Source: Eustoma russellianum
Lineage: Eukaryota; Streptophyta; Magnoliopsida; Gentianales; Gentianaceae
Assembly: GCA_036186865.1 (NCBI GenBank)
Contig: AP025040.1
Location: forward strand, 14,686,360-14,750,359
DNA: 64,000 bases
Direction of reading: 5' to 3'
The notes beneath the pieces are model-generated. The model was not told the origin of the DNA. It did no database searches and was given only the letters and a program-made list of their open reading frames with translations. The position numbers and the translations under genes were made by a program. Shown piece by piece: positions 22,642 through 33,585 of this stretch (position 1 is the first letter of the stretch; the number at the start of each line of letters is the position of its first letter).

Positions 22642-23866
22642 TCAATCTTCATTTTCATCTTCATCTACATGCTCGTTGTCCTCTTTATCCTCGTATTCGT
22701 CTTCGCCTACATCTTCAATATTGTCAGCCGGATGTATGTTGAGATGAATTTCGATGAAACCCCCGTTCGGGTCATTTAGAGGAAGATTGTGCACTTCAAC
22801 ATGTGTCGTATCCACAACGCGCGGGTTTTCTTCTTGAAATGCGGCATCCATGCCATCTGAACTCGGCTGGGTACTGACATCAAACTTGCTCGATTTCACT
22901 TTGCACACGGCTCGCCAGTCTTTTGAGCTCGTATTCATCCTCATCGTCGGATACGATAGATAGTACACCTGGGACGCTTGACTAGCCAAAATGAATGGAT
23001 CGTACTTTCTGTACCGTCGTCCTTGGTGTATGTCTAGCAACTTATATCGGTTGTGAACCTTTGTGCCAGCGCGATAACCTTCTCGAGTTGGATCGTACCA
23101 TTCGCATTTGAATAGCACCACCCGCTTTACAGGGAATGCGGGATATTCGAGCTCAATGATGTCAGTAAGGTAGCCGTAGAAGTCATCCTCGTACACGCAG
23201 TCAGCGTGTACGAGGACTTTGGCATGTAGGATGTGCCAACGGGATGCAGCTCCGATCGCATTTTGAGGTCGCGCATATCAAGTCGTGCCTTCAAATTGTC
23301 TTTCGTTTTTCGAAGCACATTCAGCACTGTATTAAAGATGTTGTCAAACACGTTCTTCTCAATGTTCATGACATCCAGGTTGTGTCGGATCATATTGCTT
23401 TTCCAGTACGGAAGCTCCCAAAATATGCTTCTCTTCTTCCACCCGATACAATCACGGGCCAGGTCTGTAAGTACTGCTCTCCCGTAAATGCGCCAGCGGC
23501 TGCGTCTTGCACCATCTGCACTTACGGGTTCTGAGATCCCTCGCCTATTTCTTCGACATCAACCTGACCGAGTCTCCCTTCGACGTGAACAGTTGCAAAT
23601 GTAGACACCCTCGCATATTCGCCGTGGCAGTACCATGTATGGTAATTGTGCATGAAACCTTGTTTCAATAAGTGAACCCTCACGTCACCCGGATCCATAT
23701 ATTTACGGTTCTTGCATTTCTTACACGGATATCTAATCTGCGTTCCACTTTCATTACTCGTCGCAAAATCCACAAATTCTTCGAGACCTCCAACAAATCT
23801 AAGATTCTACTCCCCGTTGTTTACTCTCTCGTACACCCACTTTCTATCGCTCCTCCTCGGATCCAT
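22642..23866 (-). pseudogene. CACTA transposase, internally deleted (Transpos_assoc, tnp2 scrap, DUF4216)
   Basis: The start ATG at 23866 reads MDPRRSDRKWVYERV, like CACTA transposase N termini. A TAG follows at 23809-23807. The transposase-associated zinc motif is clear (RYPCKKCKNRKYMD, then HLLKQGFMHNYHTWYCHGE). After a stop near 23522 only a short tnp2 scrap remains (HNLDVMNIEKNVFDNI, KTKDNLKARLD) at about 23430-23240. Then comes DUF4216 (EYPAFPVKRVVLFKCEWYDP) and an acidic C terminus ending at 22642. Hundreds of residues of the catalytic core are missing, so it cannot transpose by itself. Confidence 0.85.
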
Positions 23867-24054
23867 TTTCTCGATATACCTTCAAAATAACAAAATCTAT
23901 CTTTTCTCGGTGTGGAAAACCTCAAAATCCCACACAATAAGATATCTTCCTTCTACATTTTCGTTGAAAGGTGATGATTTATGTGTTTGAAATGGGAGAA
24001 GAATGGGAGAAGAGTGGAAGAAGAAAGATGGTTTTATGGTTTTGTGCCTACAAC

Positions 24055-24415
24055 TTTACCGACGACTTAGCGACGCAATAGCGATGAACAAGGAAATACA
24101 AATACCGACGCTTACAAAGCTCATTAGCGACACAATAGCGACGAACAAAGAAACACACCGTCGTATCTTCACACCATACGATATGTTTCGTCGCTATAAG
24201 CGTCGCTACGGCGTCGCTATACACCCAACGGCCGTGTCCGCACAGTGCCGAGTGTTACAACATACGATGACCTTACGTCGCTAAGTCGTCGCTATTTTCT
24301 CGCTAATTCGTTGCTTGTTCAAACGAAGTGTCACGCCTGCACATCTTCCGATGTTGAGTAACGGACGATAAATTCGTCGCAGATTCGTCGCTATGTCGTC
24401 GCTAATTTAACTTAT
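24055..24415. promoter_or_regulatory. Subterminal repeat cluster between divergent CACTA genes
   Basis: Dense CGACG/CGTCGC words lie between the transposase start (minus, 23866) and a small plus-strand ORF (24483). A tatatata box at about 24411-24418 faces the small ORF. The arrangement suggests a two-way promoter controlled by the same motifs. Confidence 0.5.
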
Positions 24416-24482
24416 ATATAACCCCACAGCCTTACATTTCACATAAACAAAGTTATAAAACTTCCTAAACAAAATACAAAGT

Positions 24483-24827
24483 ATGCCCCGTCGTTATAGA
24501 AGAACCCCAAGGCGTGGAGGGGCAAATGGTGCACCTCCACAACGACCTCCTCCTCAACCACAAACATCGGTTGAGCGGGAGGATTCAATATCTGTGCATG
24601 GCCCAATGCCGCCAGAGGATCCTCAACAAGAAATGCCAGAACCGTAGATCAACTACCGTACGCTTATAGCAAACATGCAGCAGGAGTCGAGGCAACTGCA
24701 CAGCGTGAACAGAAGGCTGCGCAAGTTGAAAGCCAGATATTACAATCTGAAGTGCCTCCTCAAAGAGTTCGCGTAGAATATGGCGGCTACTCTTTCTTCC
24801 GATGACTCTTCCGATGACGAAGAGTGA
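24483..24827 (+). pseudogene. Small accessory CACTA ORF, basic/proline-rich then coiled coil, two in-frame TAGs
   Basis: One frame of 115 codons runs from ATG 24483 to TGA 24825-24827, broken by TAG at 24645-24647 and at 24774-24776. Part 1 is basic then proline/glutamine-rich (MPRRYRRTPRRGG...). Part 2 looks like an alpha-helical, basic coiled coil (MQQESRQLHSVNRRLRKLK). Part 3 is short and acidic (SSDDSSDDEE). A TATA-like box lies about 65 bp upstream with an A-rich leader. It points away from the transposase gene towards the right terminus. I do not recognise the family. The Arg-rich start and acidic end suggest a nuclear nucleic-acid or protein-binding factor, but that is inference. Confidence 0.5.
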
Positions 24828-24954
24828 ATGGCCCCTCTCCGCTTCTCTTTTAGATTTCTTTTTTTTTTAATTTTTCGTCTTTATAATGTAAATTTTTATT
24901 TCTAAATGAATAAATTTTTTTTCCAATCATCACTTTATTTTTTCTTAATTCATA

Positions 24955-25267
24955 CACGTGTTTAATCCTCGACAAATCTGCGACGACACAGCGACGAATC
25001 GGAATAAAATACGAACGAAAAGTAAAACAAAACATTTGCGACGACTAATTCATCGACTAAACACCGACGATATACCCACGAAACTTAATACAACGCCGAG
25101 AACCTACTGACCGACGAATTTATTTCCATGAATTTAGCGACACATTAGCGACGAAACGCTACAAACTAAATAGCGACAAACAAAAGGCACAGATTAGCGA
25201 CGAACCACCGACAAAACACCGACGAAATTGTAACGAAAGGATTAACCTGACTACTTTTTTGTTAGTG
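24955..25267. repeat. Right subterminal repeats and CACTA-type terminus
   Basis: At least a dozen GCGACGAA-like words precede TTTTTTGTTAGTG at 25255-25267, which is CACTAACAAAAAA on the other strand. This is the expected terminus of a CACTA element. Similar words continue for another 110 bp beyond. Confidence 0.7.
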
Positions 25268-25397
25268 ACAATGTATTTCATCGTAGTTTCGTCGCAATTA
25301 ACGACGAAACTGTGTTTATTGCTATTGCATCGTAAATAAACGACGAAAGACCGATGTACCTCGTTTCGTCGGTAATCGAAATTCTTTTTTTGGTGAA

Positions 25398-27023
25398 CTT
25401 ACACCTAGTTCTTATCAAACCACTCTCATATATCTTACACTATCTATGATTTACTCAAAAGAAATTTTACCGGACTACTCTAATAGACCCTACATTTTCT
25501 ATGATTTATCCCAAAGAAATAATCTAACAAACATTGTAGTATTGATCTAATTTTAAATTTTTGGATTTCTTGTGCATTCTCAAAAAAAAAAATGTTTACC
25601 ACTTTTTATCTCTTGAATTTCAAGAAATAAATATCTACTGATTGCAATGTCCTTGGTAGATATAGCGATAACCATCCATTCCATTGCACTACCAACAAGT
25701 TTAGCTCAAACAAGATGACGACCGTAGTGATCTTCTTGCCTTTCACCAACTTGATATTATTGTTGACTTTCTTCTTCATTCACTGCTATGGATTGTGTTG
25801 ATGCTACATCTGTTGCATGCTCATCTGCTCCTCTTGGGCTTTCTAATCTTGTTTAAGACCACATCGAATGATGATAAAATTTGTCACTTCCGAGATAAGT
25901 GTTTCACAACTAAAAGCCCAAAACGCATTCCTATACATGTAGTCCTCATAGTTTCAAGCTTCAGATACTGCAAAGAATTGTTGAATCCACTATGTTAGCC
26001 TTCATCTTCCCTTCATCACCACTTGCATCTTCTAACCTTTTATTCTCCTTTAGTTATTTAAAGAACTTGTTTTTTCTATAAACTTGTGCTAAACATCTCA
26101 AAGAAACTTCAACCCCCAGAGGCTAGAAGAAATTAGAATAACACCATGTTAATCTCTTTACAAAAGTAGCCTTTGTCCATGATGTTTACATTGAAGATTC
26201 GAATCCCACATTTGGTGAAATGGAGATTAAGAATACCAAGGCAATGACAACATATTATTCATCTTTGCTCTTCTTTTCATTTTGTTGTTCTTCTTCTTGA
26301 TTATCATATTCACTCATAACGGAAACTTCTTTGTTCCTCTATTTTTCCTTGAAGAGTCTCTTTACAATGAGTAAGATCATACTCCACACCAATTTCGCTT
26401 TAAGATTGTTGGGATTTAGTCTTGGAGACATAGAAGATGATAAAAAAATGATGAAACTATTAGCATAAAATAGAAGTACCAGAAAAATATAAGTGAATAT
26501 CAAAGAGGTAACTCTCAAGTTTTCTGGAAATACACAAACTTGTAAGAGAGAATTACAAAGTTATAATGACCATACATAAAGAATATCTAGCAAAGAAGAA
26601 AAAAATATCCGAGACGTAACAAATATTACTGTTTTAAAGCAATATTGCCTCCACTATTGAGAAAGGTAGAATACGCAACAAACCCATTTTCATCTGGTGT
26701 TAAACACTTCAAATAGACAACTTCAGTCTTCTTCTAGTATAGCAAAAAAAAAGAAAATCAAGAAATTCTACAAGTTTTTACAAAATACTTCAAAAATATT
26801 ATTCAATGATCATTTCAAAGCATGTCAAATATCAAAGGTATATTGAAAGTATATTGAAAGTAGGTTTCTAAAACCTTTTATCCTTGTATTTATTGACCTT
26901 AAATCATGAGAAAGAAGTTAACTTGATACTTCTCTTCAGAATATAACTTCCAAAGTTAGTTTATGAGCCTTCAAGATTGAAAGGAGGTATATGAACAAAA
27001 GTTGCATCATTTCATCAAAAATA
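25398..27023 (-). mobile_element. Remnant A: internal 5' part and LTR of a copia-like element
   Basis: The region matches 31960-33200 at low identity in the same order (for example the ttggtagatata segment, then the accccca-g-gg-agaa segment). On the minus strand an LTR end is seen at 26407 (...CCCAACA), followed by AATCTTAAAGC as in its relatives. LTR-like sequence runs right from 26407 until element B-C starts at 27024. No protein domain is recognisable. Confidence 0.55.
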
Positions 27024-27915
27024 TGTTCGAAATTTTGGCTCGATATGGTATCAAACATGGAATATAGCAGTTTGACAAATTCATCCAAGAACACCATTTT
27101 TTTGTTAGAAAATACGAAATGAATTTGTAACAAAGGGTGCTAGAAAATGATGTATTTCATTGAGAATTTGATATAGAATCAATCAAAAGAACACCAAGAA
27201 CAACAAATCAAAATAGCCGAGATGTGACGGAATGTCATTGTCCTTAAAGCAATTTTGTCTATACCGTTGAGCAAGGTATACTTCTTAGCAAATGCTTCCC
27301 AGGATATAACGACTTACTTTCTTTCTATTGCTCTTAGAGAGAAAGTATTGAACTTGTTTATAGAAGTGAATGATAGTGGAGGATTGAAGAAGATAAAGTG
27401 ATGCAGGAATTTTCACAAGTTTGAAGAAGTTTTTCAGGTATATGTTGAAGATACCAAAACCTACTATTTATTGGATTTGTATTTACAAAACTAATGTTTA
27501 AAATGACTCTTTTTTTTGCAGAAATTCATCCCCTGGGATGATCCATGGTCGTTCAATATGAAAGGAGACGTCATTTGGTGTAGGAGTTGCGTCTTTTATG
27601 AACAATCGCAACACTTTAGGCGCCTTATGTAGGCGTTCGAAGTGTTCTGGAAGCTTGCTGGAACACTTCGAACTCCTACATCAGGAGCTTCATGTCACTT
27701 CGGACGCCTACATTAGAACGCCTATACAAGGTGTTCGAAGTGTTCTAGAAACTTTCTTCAACACATAAAGCGCCTCATGTGTTTGGAATACTCCCATTTC
27801 TTTCTATTGTTCATAAAACACTCCAAACTTCACCCAATCTCCTATCAATAGGTCACATAATATTATACAAAGTTGGATCACAAGATTTAAAGTACTTTTA
27901 AGTACTTTTCTAACA
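27024..27915 (-). repeat. 3' LTR (left) of element B-C
   Basis: Homologous to 32682-33585. It contains an inverted repeat with 21-bp arms at 27627-27647 and 27661-27681 (one mismatch) around a 13-base loop. Confidence 0.7.
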
Positions 27916-28651
27916 ATCCCCCACATGATCCAAGCTTAGTCACAAACGAACGAACATAAACCAACCTTTCCACTATCAAACGAAGATAATGACATGCAAC
28001 GGAGAAGTGACAAACGTCTTGAACTAGCCGGTAGTACAATTTGTAGTTATATAAACAGAAATAGGGTGACAACCGTCTTGAACCACACATTTCACTACTG
28101 TTTATATGAATACACAAATGACATGTAGTTATCTAACTTCTGACAAGTTCCCGGTTTGGTGCATTAAAGGCCCTGCACCCAATCCCAGGATTCATAAACG
28201 CTCTAGAGAGTTTTCCAGGCTCTCATAGGAAGCGGCCCCACTTGCACGCTTATATAGGTGATATTCCTCAAGTGTGTACTGCAACACACCACCATCTTTG
28301 ATGACTATGAATTTTCCATTAAGAGATTTATATCTCACCCTCAAACATGCAGTGAGTACTATCCTCAAACATCAACATAGGAAAAGACTCGTATGACATC
28401 ACTTAACAGAACTCTACTATGACGTGTTTTTACCACATTGAACTTCGTTTGTAAGATCTCTACTAATAATAAATTGGGTTCCTGTCATAGAGAGTTCACA
28501 TCAGACGGAATTAGTCCTATTCCTCTCGATGTTACATTGAGTCTCTCTCATATACCTTGCACTGACTATGTTTTACCCAAGGAAGCTCATGATAGTATAT
28601 AATATCATAAGAAATCCTTTCAGTGATTTTCTTCAACAAATCAGTCAACAT

Positions 28652-28850
28652 AACAGGATTATTTTTCAACAAACAAATCGCCAAACTTAAGATGTTTTTC
28701 AACAAGTAAATCACTAAAATTAAGATAATTTTTTCCGTCAAATAAATCATTAAACTTAGATGATTTACCACCAAGCAAATTATCAAACTTAGGATGATTT
28801 TTGTCAAGACAATCATCAAACTTAGGATGATTTTTATTAAGCAAATCATC
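28652..28850 (-). repeat. 33-bp minisatellite that reads as 11-residue repeats
   Basis: About six units, mostly 33 bp with one of 36 bp, so reading phase is kept. On the minus strand they translate to repeats like LLNKNHPKFDD and LFDGKNYLNFSD. It lies in the interior of element B-C near its 3' end. Confidence 0.7.
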
Positions 28851-28963
28851 AACTTGTTCCTACAAACTGACTCTTACAAGCATTATAAATAGTATCATGA
28901 ACAACTTTATCCAATAGTCAGTTTTATCAAAAAAAATAGCCAAGCATGATGAATTCATGTAAC

Positions 28964-29071
28964 ATCATACCAGTTAACTGCATTCATATGCTTGCAATTA
29001 TTCTTCAATCATCACAAATCATACCAGTTAACTGCATTCATATGCTTGCAATTATTCTTCAATCATCACAA
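28964..29071 (+). repeat. Perfect 54-bp tandem duplication
   Basis: Two copies start at 28964 and 29018 (core accagttaactgcattcata). Lack of divergence implies a recent slip or duplication. Confidence 0.85.
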
Positions 29072-29446
29072 TTCATTATCATCATCAATTTTCAATGTAA
29101 GCATCAATCAATCTTAACAAGCTTACAAACACATGAACTTTTTGATTATCGAACCTCATGAATATTATCATGGTGCGTCATAAACAGCAAGCAAGCCTAT
29201 CACCCTGTTAGACTTGAAACATTAATCATCAAACAATTAGAACAACAAACTTACCTCCACTTTGGTGATTAACCAACGCAAGTTATTTACATGCTCAGCA
29301 TTCACATATTTTAATAACTTTGTTCTTAAATGAAGCTGGTGAAGGGATAGACCCCCACATTTCACCTCAATCTATATTAATCACATACCACACTTTTATT
29401 CATCATCAACAATTACTTCAACATTATCTTTAACTGATCACATAGT

Positions 29447-30924
29447 TGTTTGATTATGAAATATTTTGATGATGTTAAAAAGATGTTTTAAAAGAGCTAA
29501 AATGAAATTTCACATTTTGAGTTTGAAGCAAATTGAGAAAAACACATTGCGAGACATAAATCTCTCATAGATCGGTTGAAGTATACATCAGCCCCTCTGG
29601 GAGGCACATGGATCGATCCATGTGAAGTTTTGTAAACGTTGAGTTCTCAGATCCACGTAAATCTCTCTGCCAAGAGACGTGGATCGATCGACATACTTCT
29701 GAGAGACGTCGATCTCTGAGCTAAAGATACGTCGATCGATCGACGTACTTCTGAGAGACGTCGATCTCTTAGTTTAGGAGACGTCGATCGATCGACATAA
29801 ATCTGAGAGACGTCGATCTCTCAGCTAAGGGTACATCGATCGATTGACGTACATCTAAGAGACGTCGATCTCTCAGCCTAGGAGACGTCGATCGATCGAC
29901 GTCATTCTGAGAGACGCCAATCTCTCAGCAAGGCAGACGTCGATCAATCAACGTGATTCTGAGAGACGTCGATCTCTCAGCATTGGCACGCGGATCGATC
30001 GACGTCTCCAGAAGTCAAAATTTTTTGAACGTTAGAACAAAATCCAAGGGAGATCTATGATGTTTTCTCTCTAATCTTGCTCAAATTTCTTGTGGACTTT
30101 AACCCAACATACTACATGCTTCCTTGACTATTTTAACCATGTCTAAGATTCTCTAGGGTGGCTATTCAAGATCAAATCACTCCATAGGGTGGCTAAAGAC
30201 TATTTGGACATTATCTTGACATTTTTGAAGATGAAGACTTGGTGGAGAGCCTCAAAAACATGGTCAACTTCATCTATAAATAGAAGAGGCTTGGATGAAG
30301 CAAATACACACTTTCAACATCATCTAGCTTCATCTTTCATTGTTGTATAGTTCTCTCATACTTGTAAATTTGCTTAAAGCTTGTTTAGCTTTTCTTTGCT
30401 CTTCATTGTTGTATATTGTGAGAAAGAGAGTCAAGCACAAGAGGAACCACAAATATTTGATCTCTTGCTTGTGCTTAGACTAGTGAGAAAGTGTGAGCCT
30501 TACTATATTTCTTCAACCTACTGTGAGAAGTTCTTGAGGGAACTTTGTTGAAGTTGTAAGGTAGCAAGAAGTTGTTCTTGCTAAGAGCTGTAGTTGTTGT
30601 AGTTGCACAAGAGTGTTTTGTGCAAGAAGTTGCTGTTGTTGGTGCTTACACTAAGGTGTTAGTGTAAGTGTTGTTGTGGTTGTTCTTATTGTCCTTAATA
30701 AGAAGAGTAGTTGTAGAAAATCCACTTTGGCAACAAAGTGGTAGTGGAGTAGAATCATTTACGATTCGAACCACTCTATATCCGGTGTACTCATTCATTA
30801 CTTCTCATCTCCCATTCTTGCTATGATTTTGAATATCTTTTGAGTTGAGTCACACAAGAAAAATTCCGCAAAAGAGCCAAACGCTCTATTCACCCCCCCT
30901 CTAGAGTGTATTTCGGGCCTAACA
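29447..30924 (+). mobile_element. SIRE-type solo LTR with perfect TSD
   Basis: It starts TGTTTGATTATG and ends CGGGCCTAACA after the tract cattcaccccccctctagag, all familiar from SIRE/Maximus copia LTRs. Target duplications of ATAGT flank it exactly (29442-29446 and 30925-30929). No internal region is present, so the full element was lost by LTR-LTR recombination. It sits inside element B-C and is therefore younger. Confidence 0.9.
29699..30010 (+). repeat. 52-bp palindrome-rich tandem array in the SIRE solo LTR
   Basis: Six units start at 29699, 29751, 29803, 29855, 29907 and 29959. Each holds two palindromes: GAGACGTCGATCTCTC-like and CGTCGATCGATCGACG. Two weaker units lie upstream (29600-29698). 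Confidence 0.9.
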
Positions 30925-32681
30925 ATAGTAACAAACAACTAGCTATGGTATAGATTAATTCAAAAGGCTTTCAACAATGAACATTGACTCAACTCTCTAT
31001 GTCACTTTGGATTAAACTCCAAAGATCTTTTATGAACCAGAATTCATAAGGAACTAACCATTTTGATTCTACAATCATACTATAGTTTCACACTAATTCA
31101 TCAAACTTACATTTAGGTTAGTCCTTTTTCATACTTCACTAAATGTAAGACTAGCGCTTTCTTAAACATGGTTTTCTAAGTGCTGACAACTAAAACTAGA
31201 AATCTAACATCCATGATTTCTAAGTTTTCACATAGCATAATAACATTTTATCGAAGAACAAACACCTTGAATAAGAAACTTCATTTATAATTAAGCAACA
31301 TCATTAGGCCATGAACATAACTAAACATAGTTATTCCATTTCAACATGGAAAACTACTAGCACCAACAAACCATTAAACTTTATCTCTTAGTGCTTCACT
31401 TACCACGGAACGCTTACAAATGTCTAAGACTAAAAAACTTGATTTCCATAAGTTTATCTTCATCATAGACAACTAGTCTCAGTCAACTCATTTTCAACAA
31501 GAAACTTTATTCATGAAGGATGAAAGCAATCTATCTAATGTTTCCCTCTTAGATTTCTTATTCTTTACTATAGAAAATGTCTTATTATACACGAGCAGCA
31601 TGCTTCACATTTCAACTTCTAGGTCGATTTCTCTTTTCATGAAACTCTAAGTTGAAATGCAAACTATATTACACACATTAAAACATGTATTTAACACCAT
31701 ATTCAAATGGGATTAAAAACATGTGACTATTTCTTCATAAATCATACAAAACATATTTCTCATGTTCTTAGTATTTTCCTTCATTTTCTCAATAGATTAG
31801 CAAGACTCATGTTCTTATCTCTTACCATGCATAGCACATGAAACGATTTCACTTAAACTAGATGCAATTAAGACTCATAAATCACATATGCAGCATAAAA
31901 AAACATTAAAACCCTTGTTTGATAGAAACTCAGAAATCATTCCTACATGTGCAAGAATATCACACATATTTCCAACTCCAGTTTTTATAGACAAAGTTAA
32001 CTTTAAGTGCATCTTCTACTATCCAAAGTATTGGATTTCTAGTGCATCATTAAAGAAACTAAGATATCTCTCTACTGGTTGCAATAAACTTGGTAGATAT
32101 AATTTATCATCCTTACCGAGGAACTATGAAAAAGATTACCTCATAGAATACCGTTGTGATCTCCTTATCCTCCATCATGTTGATACTCTAAGCAACTTCT
32201 CCTCTTCATCTGTCACTAACGATCATGTTGGTAATTCTCTTGTTTTTTTGTATCTTTGAGTTTTCTTTGGTTGACATTAAATAAACTCTATTCTTGTATC
32301 ACTTGTTTCCATGTGTATGTCACTATCTCCACCTTGTAAGCCTTCATCTTCCATCATAGTGTAGGAGTTTCTTGTCAATGTTCTCCTATGGAGTTTCTTC
32401 AGTTGACGTCGAGCATGAAGACAACTGAATAACATTCACCCCCACAGGCCGAAGGAAATTGAATAATATCACATTCATCCCATTATGAAAGTAATAATTT
32501 TCTAAGATATTTTCATCAATGATTCAACCCCCGCACTTTGCATTGAAATGAGATTGAAGAATGACAAAGGAACAATATAGACTTCTTTGTAAACCTTGTT
32601 TCTTTGTGTGGATCAAACTTAAACATATTGGAATTCAAGAACTGTTTGGGAACCATATCAAATAGAATATTGCTTTAAGAT

Positions 32682-33585
32682 TGTTGGAAATTTTGGCTCG
32701 ATATGGTATCAAACATGGAATATAACAGTTTGACAAATTCATCCAAGAATACCATTGTTTTGTTAGAGAACACAAAATGAATCTGTAACAAAGGGCCTAG
32801 GAAATTATGTATTTCATTGAGAATTTGATATAGAATCAATAGAAAGAACAACAAGAACAACAAATCAAAATAGCCGAGACGTGACGGAATGTCGTTGTTC
32901 TTAAAGCAATTTTGCCTATACCGTTGAGCAAGGTATACTTCTTAGCAAATGCTTCCCAAGATATAACGGTTTACTTTCTTTCTATTGCTCTTAGAGAGAA
33001 ATTATTGAACTTGTTTATAGAAGTGAATGATAGTGGAGGATTGAAGAAGATGAAGTGATGCAGAAATTTCACAAGTTTGAAGAAGTTTTCCAAGTATATG
33101 TTGAAGATAGCAAAGCCTACTATTTATAGGTGTTGAGTTTACAAAACTAATGTTTAAAATGACTCTTTTCTGTAGAAATTCACCCCCTAGGATGATCCAT
33201 GGTCGTTCAATATGAAAGGAGACATCATTTGATGCAGGAGTTGCATCTTTTGTGAACAATCGCAACACTTCATGCGCCTTATGTAGGCGTTCGAAGTGTT
33301 CTGGAAGCTTGCTGGAACACTTCGAACGCCTACATCAAGAGCTTCATGTCACTTCGAACGCCTACATTAGGCGCTTCATGTCACTATCGAACGCCTATAC
33401 AAGGTGTTCGAAGTGTTCTGGAAACTTTCTTCAACACATAAAGCGCCTCATGTGTTGGAATGCTCCATGTCCTTCTATTGTTCATAAAACACTCCAAACT
33501 TCACACAATCTTCTATCAACAGGTCATATAACATTATACAAGATTGAATCACAAGATTAAATTACTTTTAAGTACTTTTACAACA
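32682..33585 (-). repeat. 5' LTR (right) of element B-C
   Basis: Homologous to 27024-27915. It holds a perfect 21-bp inverted repeat (arms 33281-33301 and 33315-33335, 13-base loop), and partial copies of the same arm follow to 33420. Confidence 0.7.

Larger units (their letters stand above)
18228..25397 (-). mobile_element. Decayed CACTA (En/Spm) transposon
   Basis: The block has the signatures of a CACTA element: subterminal CGACGAA/TTCGTCG repeats at both ends, a transposase relic and a TNP-type (Transposase_24) relic on the minus strand. A CACTAACAAAAAA-type terminus is read on the minus strand at 25267-25255. No matching CACTA terminus is seen at the left junction (18228), so that end is lost. 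Subterminal-type repeats continue to about 25380, so either the right end lies near 25397 (CACCAAAAAAAG) or a second element fragment adjoins. Confidence 0.8.
27024..33585 (-). mobile_element. Element B-C: non-autonomous copia-like LTR element
   Basis: LTR-like copies at 27024-27915 (892 bp) and 32682-33585 (904 bp) are clearly homologous. On the minus strand both begin TGTT, and the left one is preceded by a polypurine tract (gtggggga, 27916-27924). The right one is followed by AATCTTAAAGC. The interior (27916-32681) holds no recognised gag or pol. Part of it (28218-28270) resembles the 3' spacer of the copia element at 37250-37300, so it is a relative that lost coding. A SIRE solo LTR is inserted at 29447-30924. 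Flanking 5-mers (aaata, ataga) do not match. Confidence 0.65.

Noticed and set aside
23522..23773. Short minus-strand frame starting at 23773 as an independent gene
   Set aside because: The same frame continues upstream to ATG 23866 with only a TAG between, and the text is the CACTA transposase N terminus.
31888..32259. 123-codon plus-strand frame
   Set aside because: Lies antisense in the non-coding interior of element B-C and has no homologous text in the related block at 25540-26400.
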